Shown here in pieces: positions 1 through 12,072 of a stretch of 64,000 nucleotides of DNA (position 1 is its first letter; every line of letters begins with the position of its first letter). The stretch spans positions 39,350,089 through 39,414,088 of the forward strand of contig NC_060232.1 of assembly GCF_021155775.2 (NCBI RefSeq), in the 5' to 3' direction. This stretch comes from Neodiprion pinetum (taxonomy: Eukaryota; Arthropoda; Insecta; Hymenoptera; Diprionidae). The translations under genes were made by a program, and so were the position numbers. The notes beneath the pieces were generated by a model. It did no database searches. It had not been told where the DNA came from and saw only the letters and a program-made list of their open reading frames with translations.

Positions 1-1599
1 GATCATGCCTAAAAAACGGTGAAAGAAAAAAAAAAAACAAATTCCCGGAGACAGAGGGCAGGAGAAACCGTCGCAGGATCTTGGCTCCGTCGCAAGGTGT
101 AATCGTACTTTCTCCAAGGGTGGGCCAAGACTGGATTTAAGAGACCCGGTTCAGCTGGCAAGCTGGGACAAATCTTGCCGGCGCCCGCACGAGCATAATC
201 CCTTAATTACTCGTGGTGGCGGCTTTACCGTCTAACAGGTAATTACAAGGGGTGACTGTTACCGGCATCCCTTCCCTCCCCCCCCCCCCCCCCCCCTATC
301 CAGATATTTATACGCCTGCGGGAAGACGGCAGACGCTGTGTGCCGAGTTCGAACCAACGCCAAGGGGAATGGAGGAAACAGTTTCAGCCATTCGTTACGC
401 GGGTGCCACGACTAACCCAGGGATGTCTCACTTCCGGGTCGAGCTTCCTTCCATCGATTGGGAAATATGTCGCTGGGCGAATTCCCGGTCCTGCAAGCTC
501 GCTTTATTCTCCGGGACTCGATCACCTGCGTCGGTCCTGCTTTGAACCGGACTTCCACATCGAACTCCAAATTTCCAAATCGTCATTAGCAAAGCTTGCA
601 GACTGCGTTTTTGTAAGGTTGCGTACTAATTAACGTCCGCGATTAATTCTTACAGAAGGAAGACTCGTCGGGGGATGAAAAGCTGCGGCGCCAATTAGGA
701 GTGTCAACTCCCCCCCCCCCCCCCCCCCCCACCGTGTTTGCGAAGTCGTGCAAAACCGCGAGAGGCTTCCGTTCCTGCAGAAAGTGGAACCCGTAAGTTC
801 CGACGCTTTGTGCACAGCTTGCACTGTGAGATAATTACCACCTCCGGTTTTTCAACCCCCCTGAAGACCAGCTAAGCAAGGGATGCTCAAGAGCCGTGAC
901 CCTCGACTGTTGATACGACCCGCATCCTCGCTCCTCGGATTCGGTCGGAAGACACGCTGTCACTGGGTTTGGCACAGTTCCCACTTTTTTTTAGACTTCT
1001 AGGTGAAACCCGCGTGACAGTTATCGTGCTTTGAAATTTTTTAATGATTAAATCGAAGGTACCGTTGACCGATTATGAATTTTATTACAGTGGGTGGTTG
1101 CGTTCTACGAAATGTTGTAACACGCATCGAAAAATATTGTAGATACATTTCTTCTTTAGCCTAACAATTCAGGCGTTTCAAAGATAAAAAACCACCCCTA
1201 AATCTTAGCCCGAAAAATCGATTCGTTTCAGGAATTCCCGGCATTGACGCGAGACTGTTTGGTAAAACCAATTGCACGTTATTCACTATCGAAATTCGAC
1301 ACCATGAGCAGTGTGCATTTACCCTCGCGAGATTGCATCCCTTATTTTTTAGGGGTGAAAAAACACTTGTCCCACGTTTTTTTTTTATCTACTATACAAG
1401 ATATCACAGAATAAAGAAAGACGTCCAGATACAGCTACGGATTTGTTACTCCTGTTAGACTCGTAATGAAGAAAAAATCCTAGCTACAGGGTTCAGCCGA
1501 AGTGAAACAAGAAGAAAAAGAATGAAAGAACCGTGTAACGCCGATAATGGCACTTGTCCTTTATTGTAAATTCGAAGCAGAATTGTAATCATCGGAAGG
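1..1599. other. Unique noncoding sequence with two poly-C tracts
   Basis: I see no credible gene here. The open frames are short and overlap on both strands. The only obvious structures are an uninterrupted run of 19 C at 278-296 and one of 21 C at 710-730, plus T-rich stretches near 988 and 1379. Composition is moderate with CpG present throughout. A plus-strand TTCTAG/GTGAAA sequence near 1004 resembles an acceptor fused to a donor, but it is weak. Confidence 0.5.
278..296. repeat. Poly-C homopolymer (19 C)
   Basis: An uninterrupted run of C preceded by CTTCCCT. A second run of 21 C lies at 710-730. Tracts of this length are prone to slippage, and their length in an assembly is unreliable. 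Confidence 0.9.
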
Positions 1600-2064
1600 G
1601 GCGAAACGTGACGTGGAACGTGGACGGTCACCTCCTGAGCTTTGACCGTTCGAAATTTGGAGCCGCACCGAGAGGGCGGAAACGCAGGAAGGGAGGGCTT
1701 CGGGGTACAGAGATGACAAATGAAGCTGCGTGTCTCCGGCCGGGAGAACACGAAGCGGCGTAACGACCATGGCCGGCTCTCTGCGGAGCAAGTGTAATCG
1801 CTTGGAATGGTTTTTTTCAGCGGGGCGTCGGCGTCGCCGTCGCGGAAGAAGGGGCGGAAAAAAGCGAGCCTCGTTTTTACGAAGCGGGTCGCGTATAGCG
1901 ATTATCTAATGCGAGTAGCGTCGACTCGCGACTCGCCAAGGGTCCGGCATTCCGGTCAGCAAACCCGAGAGCGACTCCCTCAGGCGACATTCGGCCCGGT
2001 TTTGCGGATGCCGAGCCACCTGGATGCGACGCGACGCCGTTCCTCGGGGCCGATCAAATATTGA
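1600..2064 (+). other. GC/CpG-rich block; weak candidate exon 1820-2064
   Basis: This block is richer in CpG than its surroundings. On the plus strand GGTTTTTTTCAG ending at 1819 looks like a good 3' splice site. It is followed by an open frame to TGA at 2064 encoding an Arg/Ser/Lys-rich peptide of about 80 residues (it begins SGASASPSRKKGRKK). An ATG at 1807 lies inside the pyrimidine tract in the same frame. No domain is recognisable. It could be the last exon of a gene, or a chance frame in CpG-rich DNA, since arginine codons arise easily there. Confidence 0.2.
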
Positions 2065-2198
2065 CGAGGACTACTCCGCTTGTTTACTGCGTTCAGGGGA
2101 TTTCATTGGGGAAAAAACGATGGTGGATTACTTAGCGACCGTCGTGCCACTCGGAAAATCGCTGGTCCTCTTCTGGGTTCGCGGAAACTGAGTATGAG

Positions 2199-2944
2199 GG
2201 GCGCGGGTCGAAGTTTCGAATGATCGAAGTGCGGACACACCGTTAGACCGAAGGGTCGAAATGGTCAAAACGCCAAATGATCGAAGTTCCCAATGGAGAT
2301 AAGATCGAAGGGTCAAACGCTTGGACGGTTAAGATTCTGAACGGTCCAAATTCCGTATGGTCAAAATACCGAATGGCAAAAGCACCAAATGGTACAAATT
2401 GCGAATGGTTAAAACACCGAGTGGCTAAAACACTGCATGGTCCAAACTCCGTGTAGTCAGAACACCGAATGGTCGAAACACCGATTGGTTGAAATTTAGT
2501 ACGGTCAAGACACCGAGCGGTCAAAACACCGGAAGGTTAAAATTCCAAACGGTCAAAACACCGAATAGTCAAAATACTGGTTAAAATTTAGTAGGTATGG
2601 TTAAAATTCCGAACGGTCAAAACAAAGAATAGTCAAAACCACGCATGGTCACAACACCGAATGGTCAAAATTCGGAATATTCAAAATTGCGAACGGTCAA
2701 AACACCAAATGGCCAAAATTTCGAAGTTACCAATCTTATGTACGTGGTAAATGCCACTTGGCATATGCGACGAATGCTTTATAGCATATGTGCAGATTGA
2801 TAACATTCGGGGTTTTGATCATTTGGAAAGTTGATCTATTACAAGTTTCGACTATTTAAAACTTTGACCGATTCGAAGCCTTGGCCACTGGAGATTTTGG
2901 CCTGTCTGAACATTGTCAGTTCGGAACTTTGATCCGCACCCGAG
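2199..2944. mobile_element. FB16-A: foldback element with internal 16-bp repeat array
   Basis: The left end (GCGGGTCGAAGTTTCGAA) and the reverse complement of the right end (GCGGATCAAAGTTCCGAA) match imperfectly, giving G-rich inverted termini. The interior from about 2250 to 2735 is an array of roughly 30 degenerate units of 16 bp, consensus GGTCAAAACACCGAAT, with the phase kept for long stretches. The right third carries inverted units such as AAACTTTGACCGATTCGAAG. There is no transposase frame, so it would be non-autonomous. The organisation resembles Drosophila foldback (FB) elements, whose long inverted repeats are made of short tandem units; that comparison is by structure, not sequence. 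Related copies lie at 42310, 45633 and 57841. The exact ends and any target-site duplication are not certain. Confidence 0.6.
2250..2735. repeat. Degenerate 16-bp tandem array (about 30 units)
   Basis: Successive units read GGTCAAAATACCGAAT, GGCAAAAGCACCAAAT, GGTACAAATTGCGAAT, GGTTAAAACACCGAGT and so on, each exactly 16 bp, with scattered substitutions and a few indels near 2585-2600. The array forms the core of FB16-A. The long ORF-like stretch on its minus strand is only the repeat read as codons. Confidence 0.85.
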
Positions 2945-4488
2945 AAGTTATTATAATCAACCCCGGAAATGACAATTCTAGTTTTCACTTAATCTTGAAA
3001 TTTTAAGGTACAGTGAATCATCGCCGAACATTTCGAGATCGATATCTCGGTGGGTGATTAATTTTCAGTTAGAAGATATCTTGAGATCGAATCAACAGAT
3101 TTGGATCGTTTTGGTCGCAATTGATGCGATACTTTCTAGCTCAGAACTGTGACAATTGTCAGCAAAACCGCCTCGGCTGTATTAAAGTTATTTGGAAACA
3201 TGTGTTTTCATTCGTCCGACAATAACTCGAAAGCAAATGACCCAATTTAGATTAAATTTGGGGAAATAATTCGGCTATATTTAACCTAAAACTGGTCAGA
3301 TTCTGAACATAAGCATCCTGACTAACTCTGAGAATTTTTTCGCGAGAGTGAAAATTTGTTCAAAATTCAATAAATTCCTCTTTCCTTAATAACAGGAAGT
3401 TGCAGGACCGATCGCTTCGGGCCGGTTGATTTTGCCTGCTCCTTTAAGTACGTTTCATTTTCCAAAGTATCCGAGACGAGTATTTTCAATGTCTCTGCAG
3501 GCAAACTTTTAACGCAATCAATTAAAGTGAATCGCAATTTTGCATCAATTCGCAGTAATGAAATTCGACGTAATTAATCTACCATTAGGAAGTTTGACCC
3601 GGACCGGCGAACTCGAATCGAACGTAAACGCTCGACGGTAGATTTCTTCCTCTGATTTCCGACCCGCTGGTTAATCTTAATTCCGCCTGCAGAGCTGACC
3701 GAGAAAGAAGGAACCTGTCAGAGTACATGAGCATCGTTGAAGAGTTTTAAGAGCTTTCTAATCGAATCATCGTTTTCCCATTTGGAAGATGCGCCACGTT
3801 GAACGACGCACTTACTTCATTTTTTATTCAACAGCTTAAGCGCTTCTGGACAGAACCCGGAGGGTTGCCGCTTTCCGATATTCATTCATTTATGCAAGGA
3901 ATCGTGTCCCAAAGAAGTTGTAATTCACTCTCGAATCGACTCGGTTTCTCATTCGATAATCAATTTCACGAGCGACGACGAAACGGAATAATACGAGAGA
4001 CAGAAGACGCGCGGTAATAAATTGAATCGATAAAACTGCGAGTCCGTTCGACCTCCTTCCGTGTTAAAGAAACCATCATGGGGGATTGGACATACATGGA
4101 AGAATATGTATTATCGATCGATCCGTGTAAACTTTATTTGCTCAATTATTCTGTCAGAAAGATGAAAGAAGGAAAAATAGCAGAAGAAAGAAAGTATAAA
4201 AAAAAAAAAGAAAAAAACACGCGCACGAGAGAAAATGGAAGGAAATAAACGTTCGAGCGTGCTTGTTATATTTAATACGAAACACAACCGTAACGATTGC
4301 GCCTACTTTTGTTATAATGTAAGCCTGAAAGCCGCGAAAATGACGTGAAAGCGTGCCGCAGGCTTTTCGTGACGAAGAAGAATAATATAATTACTCATCA
4401 AATATTGAAAAACGTCCCATTTTTCCCCGCGTCGTCTGTTTTATGGAAGACTGCCGTTCCGCACGAAAAAACAATAAAAACGCCAATG

Positions 4489-4494
<6 letters not shown>
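2945..4494. other. Unique noncoding sequence
   Basis: No gene or repeat family was recognised. The sequence is mildly AT-rich, with homeodomain-type ATTAATTA and TAATTA words around 3510-3590. A donor-like GTAAGTGCG occurs on the minus strand at about 3805-3813. A-rich slippage sequence lies at 4197-4216. Confidence 0.5.
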
Positions 4495-4537
<43 letters not shown>

Positions 4538-4541
4538 GAGA
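4495..4541. repeat. (AG)n microsatellite
   Basis: About 47 bp of AG dinucleotides interrupted once by CG, followed by purine-rich flank to about 4575. The overlapping open frames on both strands (Arg-Glu repeats, or Ser-Leu repeats) are products of the microsatellite and are not genes. Confidence 0.95.
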
Positions 4542-5475
4542 AAGGGAGAACGAGCGTGACAGAAAAAAAAAAAACGGAAAAAAATAAATAACCAAACAAA
4601 AATGAAACAGCTCTTCAATCTCCGCTCGGTAATTCATCGACTCTTTCTGCTTACATTATTTTCAATGACCGTTCCTTCCTCTCTCTTTCTCCACCCCTAA
4701 CGAGGTCCGAATCGACCCACACTTGAGTAGAACAAAACGAATCGGAACGAAAAAAAAAAAAAAAAAAAACGAAAAAAAAATAAAAAAGCAAAAGCACAAA
4801 TAGCAACGACAAAAACAAAAACTAAACACAGAGGAAACAGGAAGTGGAAAGAAAAAATATCACCGACGACAATACAATAAATAAGGGAATAAAGGTAGAG
4901 AGCGAGAGAGAGCGAGAAAACAGGCGCGGGATTTCGGTTGCGTGCCACGCGTCAAAACCACCGCACGCACCGCACTTTTCTATAGGCTCTCGCCATTCGT
5001 CGGTGCGCATCTAAAAAAAGAAATAATAATATGCAAATAAAAAAACGAGAGCTGGAGAAGGAGGGGAAAGAAAAACGTGTGGAATAAAACGGAATGGAAT
5101 GTAGCGCATGAATATTCTACGTTGAGGGAATCGCGCTGGGGTAGTTTTTAATAATTTAACATGATGTGCGAGCCTAGATATAGATATATATATATATACA
5201 TATATATATATGCATAAACGATATGATATTCAGGTTCAGGAAGGCTTCGTGCATTCGTTACTTCGGTGTATCAAAATCGACATCTCTGGCCGAATCGTAC
5301 GACGGTTTCACCGTTCGGAATGATTACACCCCTTGATTTTTATCGCCGTTATATTTTACGAGCAACGATAGCCTTATTTCCTAAGCTATTTTCATACCCA
5401 CCGAATGAAATTAGGTTGATTTTCCATTTTTACCAAATTATCGCGTTAATATTCTCGAATTACTGATATTTTGCA
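4542..5475. other. A-rich and TA-rich noncoding sequence
   Basis: The stretch holds a long poly-A tract (about 4749-4770) with further A-rich DNA to 4850, short GA runs near 4898-4915, and an AT-dinucleotide tract at about 5183-5211. No coding or RNA gene was recognised. Confidence 0.6.
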
Positions 5476-5912
5476 ATGAGAAAAACTTCGTTTGTTACGC
5501 TAATTGGAAAAATTTAGTAAAACAGGTATCGTTAAAAAAAACTTTTTGAATATCGTTGGAATTAGGAAAAACGAGATGCGCGTAACGATTTTGCCTTATC
5601 GACGATCCTTTTTTGGCAATTGCAACGCAAAATCAGTTTCTGAGGTTTACTCTACTTCTTTAGTTAAACAAGGCTTTAACGTCAATTTATTGCTACACAA
5701 GGATTAAATTTTCGCGACAGTTGCAAGAAAATATAGAAACAGTGATCGTAATGAGAAAGAACAGCAACGGATACTAGACTTTCCGGTAAGAGCTAGAAAA
5801 CTAATTTTCATTTTCTACCTATAACTATATTTTTCGATCGTGGTAAAAAAATGAAAATAGTTAAGGGCTGAGCGGTAACCGGAACTAAAAATTTCTCCCA
5901 GTGTGTGTACAG
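5476..5912. mobile_element. MITE-A copy 1 (longest copy)
   Basis: This 437-bp element has imperfect inverted ends. The left end reads GAGAAAAACTTCGTTTGTTA and the reverse complement of the right end reads GAGAAATTTTTAGTTCCGGT, followed by TACCGCTCAG. The internal segment from 5617 on (TTGCAACGCAAAATCAGTTT) matches copy 2 at 14543 closely through to the right end, including the words AAAGAACAGCAACGGATAC, AAGAGCTAGAAAACT and TTTTCATTTTCTACC. Related copies lie at 36396-36743 and, as an inverted left-end fragment, at 37452-37574. It has no coding capacity. The superfamily is unassigned. Confidence 0.7.
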
Positions 5913-7699
5913 GGTATTGATTCAAATATTCTACGAAGTTTTTAGAAAATAGAAGCAAAAAACAACAACACAATTATTACTGCAATATATGTGATTCTCA
6001 GTTCTCTCTAGAGACTCGGTTCTCCTTCGTTTTTGAAGGTCATTTTCTACGAGCCGGATGGGTACAAAAATAACTCGGACCCAGAAGCGGCGTTTCCATG
6101 TGTCATTCTATTTTCGAGAGTAACAGGACTGAAAAGTCGACCTTGCAGCTTTTTAGGATGTCTAGACAGAGACCCTCGACCCACCCTTCGGATAAAATTA
6201 ATCCCAAACGAAGTGTTTGTGTAGGTTCGACAATCAGTCGTTGATCACTCTGAACCTTCCCAGAGTGAAATATGCCAGAAGTTGAAGGGAACACTCGAGG
6301 TACGTTATACGGATCGAGTTGCGGTAGCTTTGACAAACGGGGAAAAATACGGATCAGGTCGTCTTGTCGTTATTTTCCGATACGCGATGTTTTTTAACCC
6401 GAGACTAAAACCGAGAAACAAACAACCGGAAATACCGGAACATCGTAAGAAACTCGAAGTCACGTTACACACGCGATTTGTTTCTCTGAAATCGTAAGAA
6501 GCTTGCGTTTATAGCTTTAACGGTGAATATCAACTGAATTTTGTATGAGATACCGTAGCGTGTAACGTTGAGTTCGAGGCGAGAAAATATGAACGTAAAA
6601 ATTTTCTCCGTGCAAGAAAATCAACACGAACGTAGTTTCTCGAAGAAGAAAAGAAGAGAAAAAATTGTAAGGCTTGAGCTTGCGAAATAGACAATTAATC
6701 GATAAGAAGTCGGTAAAACTGTAAATAGATAAAACTACTAACCAGAACATATAATGGATCGGAAAAACTTTGAGAAAATTACACTGACCTAAAAAAAACA
6801 AACAACTTTTTTTTCTCCATCTTATTATTATGTGTAATTATAATAGATTTATTTCATGCAATTTTTATTTTTTAATTTAATAAAACTTTGTTTTTGCGTA
6901 TAAATTATAATCAAACACTGATGATGGCAACAATATTTATAATAATAAAAGAGTTGTAGAGTCGAAAACTTTGCACATGAAATTCGTCAGAAAATCTGTC
7001 TACTAGTATAATTCTAGTTATCCTGTAGCTTTCTTTCTTTTCACATCATCGATTGGGGTTTCACAAAGAATCGACCATCAAAATTCTGCAAACATTCCTT
7101 CTGACCATTCTCCGTTCTATCGTCTTTCTACGTGCAATACGTCCTCGGTTTACTATTTAAATAGATTAAAGTGGTGCGAATGCAATAACAAAACACAAAA
7201 AATTCAGAATTTTTAACCATTTTTGAAAAGAAAAAAGGGAAAAAAAATCAAATGCCAGCAAAATAACAGCAAAAAATGGAAAGCGGGTATAGATTCGGCG
7301 CATTAAAACCCTCGTGCTTATAATAACTTTTGTTCGAAGGAAAATTTTTTTGCAATACCTGAGTTACGAGTCGTAGAAAGTAACATTCAATCGATCGGAA
7401 AAATAATTAACCGTTTGACCGGAGATAGGTGTGTATAAAACCAAAAATTCAGCGATCCAGAAATAAAAAAAAAAAAAAAAAAAAATTGAAAAGACAGGAT
7501 AAGTTGGCTGGGACTCGCATTCCTCAGTTTCGGTATCGGGCTCCGGGGTGATATCGGCGCGTCTTATCCCTAATAAAAGATCGACAGTGCGTGAGCTGGT
7601 TGATCCTGACATGAGAGTTTAAAACTCTGCAGAATACGAACAAGGCTGAGGGTGTATAAACGTGGAATTATATACATACACATTTACAGGTACATACGT
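5913..7699. other. Unique AT-rich noncoding sequence
   Basis: No gene is supported. The frames at 6033-6224 and 6282-6497 lack recognisable motifs. A poly-A tract lies at about 7467-7485. TATA-like words (GTGTATAAA at about 7431 and 7650; TATATAAAG near 7711) occur without a convincing initiator at the right distance. Confidence 0.5.
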
Positions 7700-8280
7700 A
7701 TGTACGCGGATGTATATAAAGAGGAAGGGCCAATTTTACGGTATCGCTTCCCGCGTGCATCGGGCGCCCTTATATATATATATATATAAAGAGAAGTTGT
7801 TAAATTGGGTCGTCGGTCGTCCCCCTCCCCCATTCCACCCCCGCTCGCCGAGCGAAGTACATAATCCTGGAGGCCTAATAACATATTCCTCTGGGGGATG
7901 CGACTGGCGAGCAGGTGGAGCCACCCTTCTCTCTTTCAACCGCCCCACCTCCCCCTTTCTTATTTCTCTCTTTCGCTCTCTGCATGCCTCGTCTCGCACG
8001 ATCACCCACCACCACCACCACCACCACCACCACCAGTTCTGCAGACCCGATCTTACTTCCTATACCTACTTGTCGCGAAAATCTCCGCGGCTATCCGCCC
8101 GATCCAATTCCGTCCATCCGTGTTCGCGGGGGATGATCGTGTCCCACCATCATCCCCCCCCCTCCCCACCCCCTCGCTGCTACAAATCCCTTCGCATTAA
8201 TTTCACACTTCATGTCGATTCCGCAGACGATGTGATACGTTTTAAGCTACTGCGCTGCACTGGTCGTGTAAATTGGTAAA
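7700..8280. repeat. Cluster of simple repeats: (TA)n, CT-rich, (CCA)n
   Basis: A TATA dinucleotide tract (about 7771-7788) is followed by C/T-rich DNA and a (CCA/ACC)n triplet run at 8004-8035. A C-rich patch follows at 8150-8175. The 205-codon open frame across this region, which includes a poly-histidine run, is explained by the triplet repeat and CT-rich DNA. I do not call it as a gene. Confidence 0.8.
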
Positions 8281-10080
8281 GCTGAGTGCATAGAAGAAAA
8301 AAAAAATAGAAGGGAAAAAAAATACGGTTTAGCCTGAATTCTCATTGGTTTTACCTGAAATTTTTAACCCTTTTGCCAAACTTTTATCCAGCCGTAATTT
8401 GAAACGAACTTCAGTTCAACGGTTGCTGCGTAACTTCTCGTTTTTGAAGTCTCTGTTTTATTTTTGAAGAAAAAAAAAAAAAAAAAAAACGAACTTAGGT
8501 GGTTGTTATAATCACCCAGGGAATGAAAAGTTTTGGTTCCATTAAATATCGACGTTTCAGGGCTAGAGAATCACTTTACGTACCATTTTCGAAAGGATGG
8601 TAGGTTTGGTGGTATGTGTGATCATGTTTTTATCCGACGATATCCGGATAACGAACCAACAGATTTGGATGGTTTCAGTCTAAATCGACGGGGCGTGAAA
8701 CTGATTACATTTTGAATGTGATTGGTCCGGTATTTTTCGAGTTATTCAATCGACGTCAAGACAAAAAAAAAATATCTCGAGAGAGGATCGACGGACTTTT
8801 ATAATTTTGGTCTCAATCTAAACAATTTTTTTTTTTACCTCAGTACTGTCTAAATTTTGGATATAGTCGGTAATCTGATTTTTTAATCATTCGAATAACA
8901 ACATTTTTCAAGTTATGTTGAAAGAAACTGGCATCCGCCAATATTTAATCTATTTCTTTACCGCGAAGAAACCCTTTGCCGTATAATTTACGAACTCGTC
9001 GTAATTTCCGCTTCCGGGAATTATTCCGTATCTCTAATTATACGGGGTAAAAAAATTGGACGAGGTGCCCAACATATTCCGACTAATGTTTACCCGAGCT
9101 TTTCGGATTTTGGTATCCATTTTGCGTATCTACCGTGATTTGGGTCGCTTCTATACGCTGCAGCTAATAAATCGTTGTATCGACTAATTTGGTTACGTCC
9201 AAGTCCCAGGGGGAGGTCGACGGGTTCGGCACGCGGACTTCTCGGGCTCGTTGAAATTCCCGCTCCGTACCCCGAGGGTGTTAGCATTTTAATGAATTTC
9301 ACCTCGCCGAATCGGGTCCGCGCTTCGGCGCCATATTGTTTCGGATTAATGGCTTTTCCTCCCCCCCCCCCCCCCCACCTGCCCAAGTTGTATACACAAT
9401 ACGGAAACGATCGTCTTCCCTATCTCATTATTACCGGCATCATAGTTATTAAAAACATTACTCGATGTAATCATGAAATTCTTGCGTTTGTTCTTAGGTT
9501 ACTAAAAAATTTGCGACTATGTTTGAAACAACAACAACAAGAACAACAATAATAATAATTCAAGGAACAGTGTGATTGTGGAGATATTTCTTTTTTTATT
9601 CATTGATATATATATATACCGAGGGTTGAATATTGCCCGGAAACGTTTTCTCTATGCTTTGTATGCATGCGATGGGATGGATGAAAAAATAAATAAAAAT
9701 TCTGGAGGTAGGTACATCAGGTACAGAGAAGTTGCCTGTCTAGTCCCACGAGGATCGATAAAGCGGTAAGTTGAAGGGTGGAAGGAGAGTGACGAGGGGA
9801 CGAAGGAGAGAAGAGCGAGGAGTGAAGGGTGGGCGAACCACCTGTTTCCATGCGAACCACGACGATTCATGACCCTGCAATTCTTTCTTCAACCACCGTT
9901 TATTATTAAAACCCCTTCTACCCTCCCCCCCCCCCCCCCGCCCCTTTTTTTTTTCCTTCAGCGTCGTTGAAATTTTCAGGAAAGAAATATTACGACAAAA
10001 TTACCCCGTTCTTCCTTCTTACATTCGCTTCCGTGCAGGTTGTAACAAATAATTTGAACAATATCACGTGGGCGATTTGC
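8281..10080. other. Unique noncoding sequence with homopolymers
   Basis: Contains poly-A at about 8469-8489, 16 C at 9361-9376, and 15 C at 9925-9939 followed by a T run. No reliable gene. A donor-like GCG/GTAAGTTG occurs on the plus strand at about 9767, but the candidate acceptor upstream lacks a pyrimidine tract. Confidence 0.5.
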
Positions 10081-10100
10081 AAACGTTAAACGAGGTGACG

Positions 10101-10150
10101 GTCTTTTTTTCTTTTTTCTTTTTTTTTTATCGTTTTTTTTTAGGTACGCT
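10101..10150 (+). promoter_or_regulatory. Candidate recursive-splice (ratchet) site, plus strand
   Basis: A very long pyrimidine tract (10101-10141, nearly all T) ends in TTTTTTTTAG at 10143 and is followed at once by GTACGCTTTG, so an acceptor-like sequence abuts a GT donor. The acceptor half is strong. The donor half fits GTRAGT only partly. A T-rich homopolymer followed by AG/GT can arise by chance, so this is a weak lead compared with the minus-strand site at 61,634. Confidence 0.2.
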
Positions 10151-11656
10151 TTGAATTCTTCAAACTACAAGAATGTTGGAATATCTCGTGGAATTTTTAC
10201 GGAGAGAGAATCGCATGGCGAATAAAATGGTATTTTCTAGATATGTTTAAGTATCGGTTTTTGCAGTTTTTGAATATGAGGAATTGCAGGTCGTTTTTCA
10301 AAAAACTACGCGTATCCCAATCCTTCTTATTTAACAATCTGTCAAAATTGCCGTGACATTTTTTATAAGTTTTTATAAAGAAGAAGGGAAAATGTGTGCG
10401 AAAAAAAATTTGCGAAACGAGTTAAGGATCGGCGGCTATGAAACCGAGTGAGGAAAGCGTCGTAAAAAAGCAGATATAAACCTTTTTTTTTTCATTTTTT
10501 TCAACACGCGTCGTTATTCCCTACTTGTATATTTTCTTTACAGCCTTCACTCGCGCCGTAATTTTTTCCCTTTTCAACCCTCCGATATATATATATATAC
10601 ATTTTTTAACCGCTTTACAACGACATAGTTTAAAATTTTTAGAATCGTCGACGAAATTTACGATAAAAATGAAGGAGAAAAAATAATCGTAAAATGATCC
10701 CGCCACTACCAAGTTATATATATATATATATATATGTTATATGTCAAACTCACCCTGCACATTATCTCCATTCAATTTTCACCCCACGCACAGCTGCAAC
10801 AACAACTGCGAGCTGATGATAAGAATTATAAAACGATGAGGTTATTTTTCCATTTCGATTTTCGTTTCATCGTGACGTCAGATCGGATCGAGGTTAAATT
10901 AGTTGAGAAGGAAAACAATTATGTGCAGTAATGTTTGGTACAGTTAATGTTTCTCTCACCATTTTTGACTTGTCTCATATCTAAGGATTGACATATTTTT
11001 TTTTTTAAATATCGAAAAATACTCGAGTCGTATTTTTTCATTCCGACCATTCTGACATCGGCTATTTTTTTAAACATCTTAAACAAACAAAAGACCATGT
11101 TTCAACGTTCCGAAAACTCTAAAAACTCGAAGTTTTTCAAAAACTGCCAATTTTTCGGTGGGTTTGAATAACAGTCATAAAAAATTGACTGCTGTAGTAA
11201 AATATGTGAAAAAATTCAGTAGTGCTTGTTTGAGATCGGTGGACCGTCCAAAAAATCTTGAAGCAAATAAGAAATGATGATGGAAAATCATTGGTCGAGT
11301 TGAAATGGAATGCCCAATTCAGTAATGAATATCATATTTTGTGCGAATTCCGATGAAAATTTTAATCGTCAGACCGAAACGGCTTCGCGTCCTCTGAGAT
11401 AACGATTTTGAACGCGTATATAGAATCCGCTGAATGTTATATGTGTATGCGGTTCTGGCAATTTACTAAATTGTAACCGACCCCGGAGGCTGTACGTTCC
11501 TAGACCAATTTATACCACGGGGATGAATATCAAGCCCAATTTCGAAGCCCCTGTTATCCCCAATCAATATCAAAACCCTCCAGACTAAGTGGGGCACGTG
11601 CGGCTTTGCGCAAATGCCTCAGACAAGTTTATCTGACTAGCTGAGAACAGCCGATG
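10151..11656. other. Unique AT-rich noncoding sequence
   Basis: TA dinucleotide tracts lie at about 10584-10599 and 10715-10735. A perfect 7-bp-stem hairpin (AAAAACT, loop CGA, AGTTTTT) lies at 11121-11137. A donor-like CAGG/GTGAGTTTG occurs on the minus strand near 10750. No gene recognised. Confidence 0.5.
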
Positions 11657-12072
11657 CTGGACCAAAAATAATCGATTGATCGACCGACTCGATTATTCTT
11701 CGTAACGATCGGTTTTTGTTTTTTACTCCCATGAACGACGCGATGCGACATCGATTCATGTGATTGGAGTATCAATTATTATCATTGTCTTACTCGCTAA
11801 GTATACCTATTTGATACGATAAGTGAAAGACGAACGAATATTTTCACCTGATATTGAAAAATATTTCGAATGAAACTGTAAATTGTCAAAAAACTTTTAC
11901 GCCATTCAGACTACTCACTGAAATTTACGATATTTTCATTTCAAATGCACCGTTTCAAAAATATACCAAATAGTCGATTATTCGATTCATTTTTACCAAT
12001 TCGATCGAGTCATGTTCGATTATTTTTTTGGACTCGATTAATCGATGCATCGCTTATTTTTAGTTTACCAAT
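11657..12072. mobile_element. MITE-B copy 1
   Basis: The inverted ends are rich in ATCGATTA words. The left end begins GGACCAAAAATAATCGATTG. The reverse complement of the right end reads AAACTAAAAATAAGCGATGC, then ATCGATTAATCGAG. The interior matches copy 2 at 23745-24084 over most of its length, with shared words CCATGAACGACGCGATGCGA, ATACGATAAGTGAAAGA and TTTCAAATGCACCGTTTCAA. It has no transposase. Ends rich in ATCGATTA are common in some insect hAT-type MITEs, but I could not define an 8-bp target duplication, so the superfamily is a guess. Confidence 0.7.

Noticed and set aside
7662..8279. 205-codon plus-strand open frame with poly-His
   Set aside because: It is produced by a CCA triplet repeat and CT-rich DNA; two other frames over the same bases are open too.
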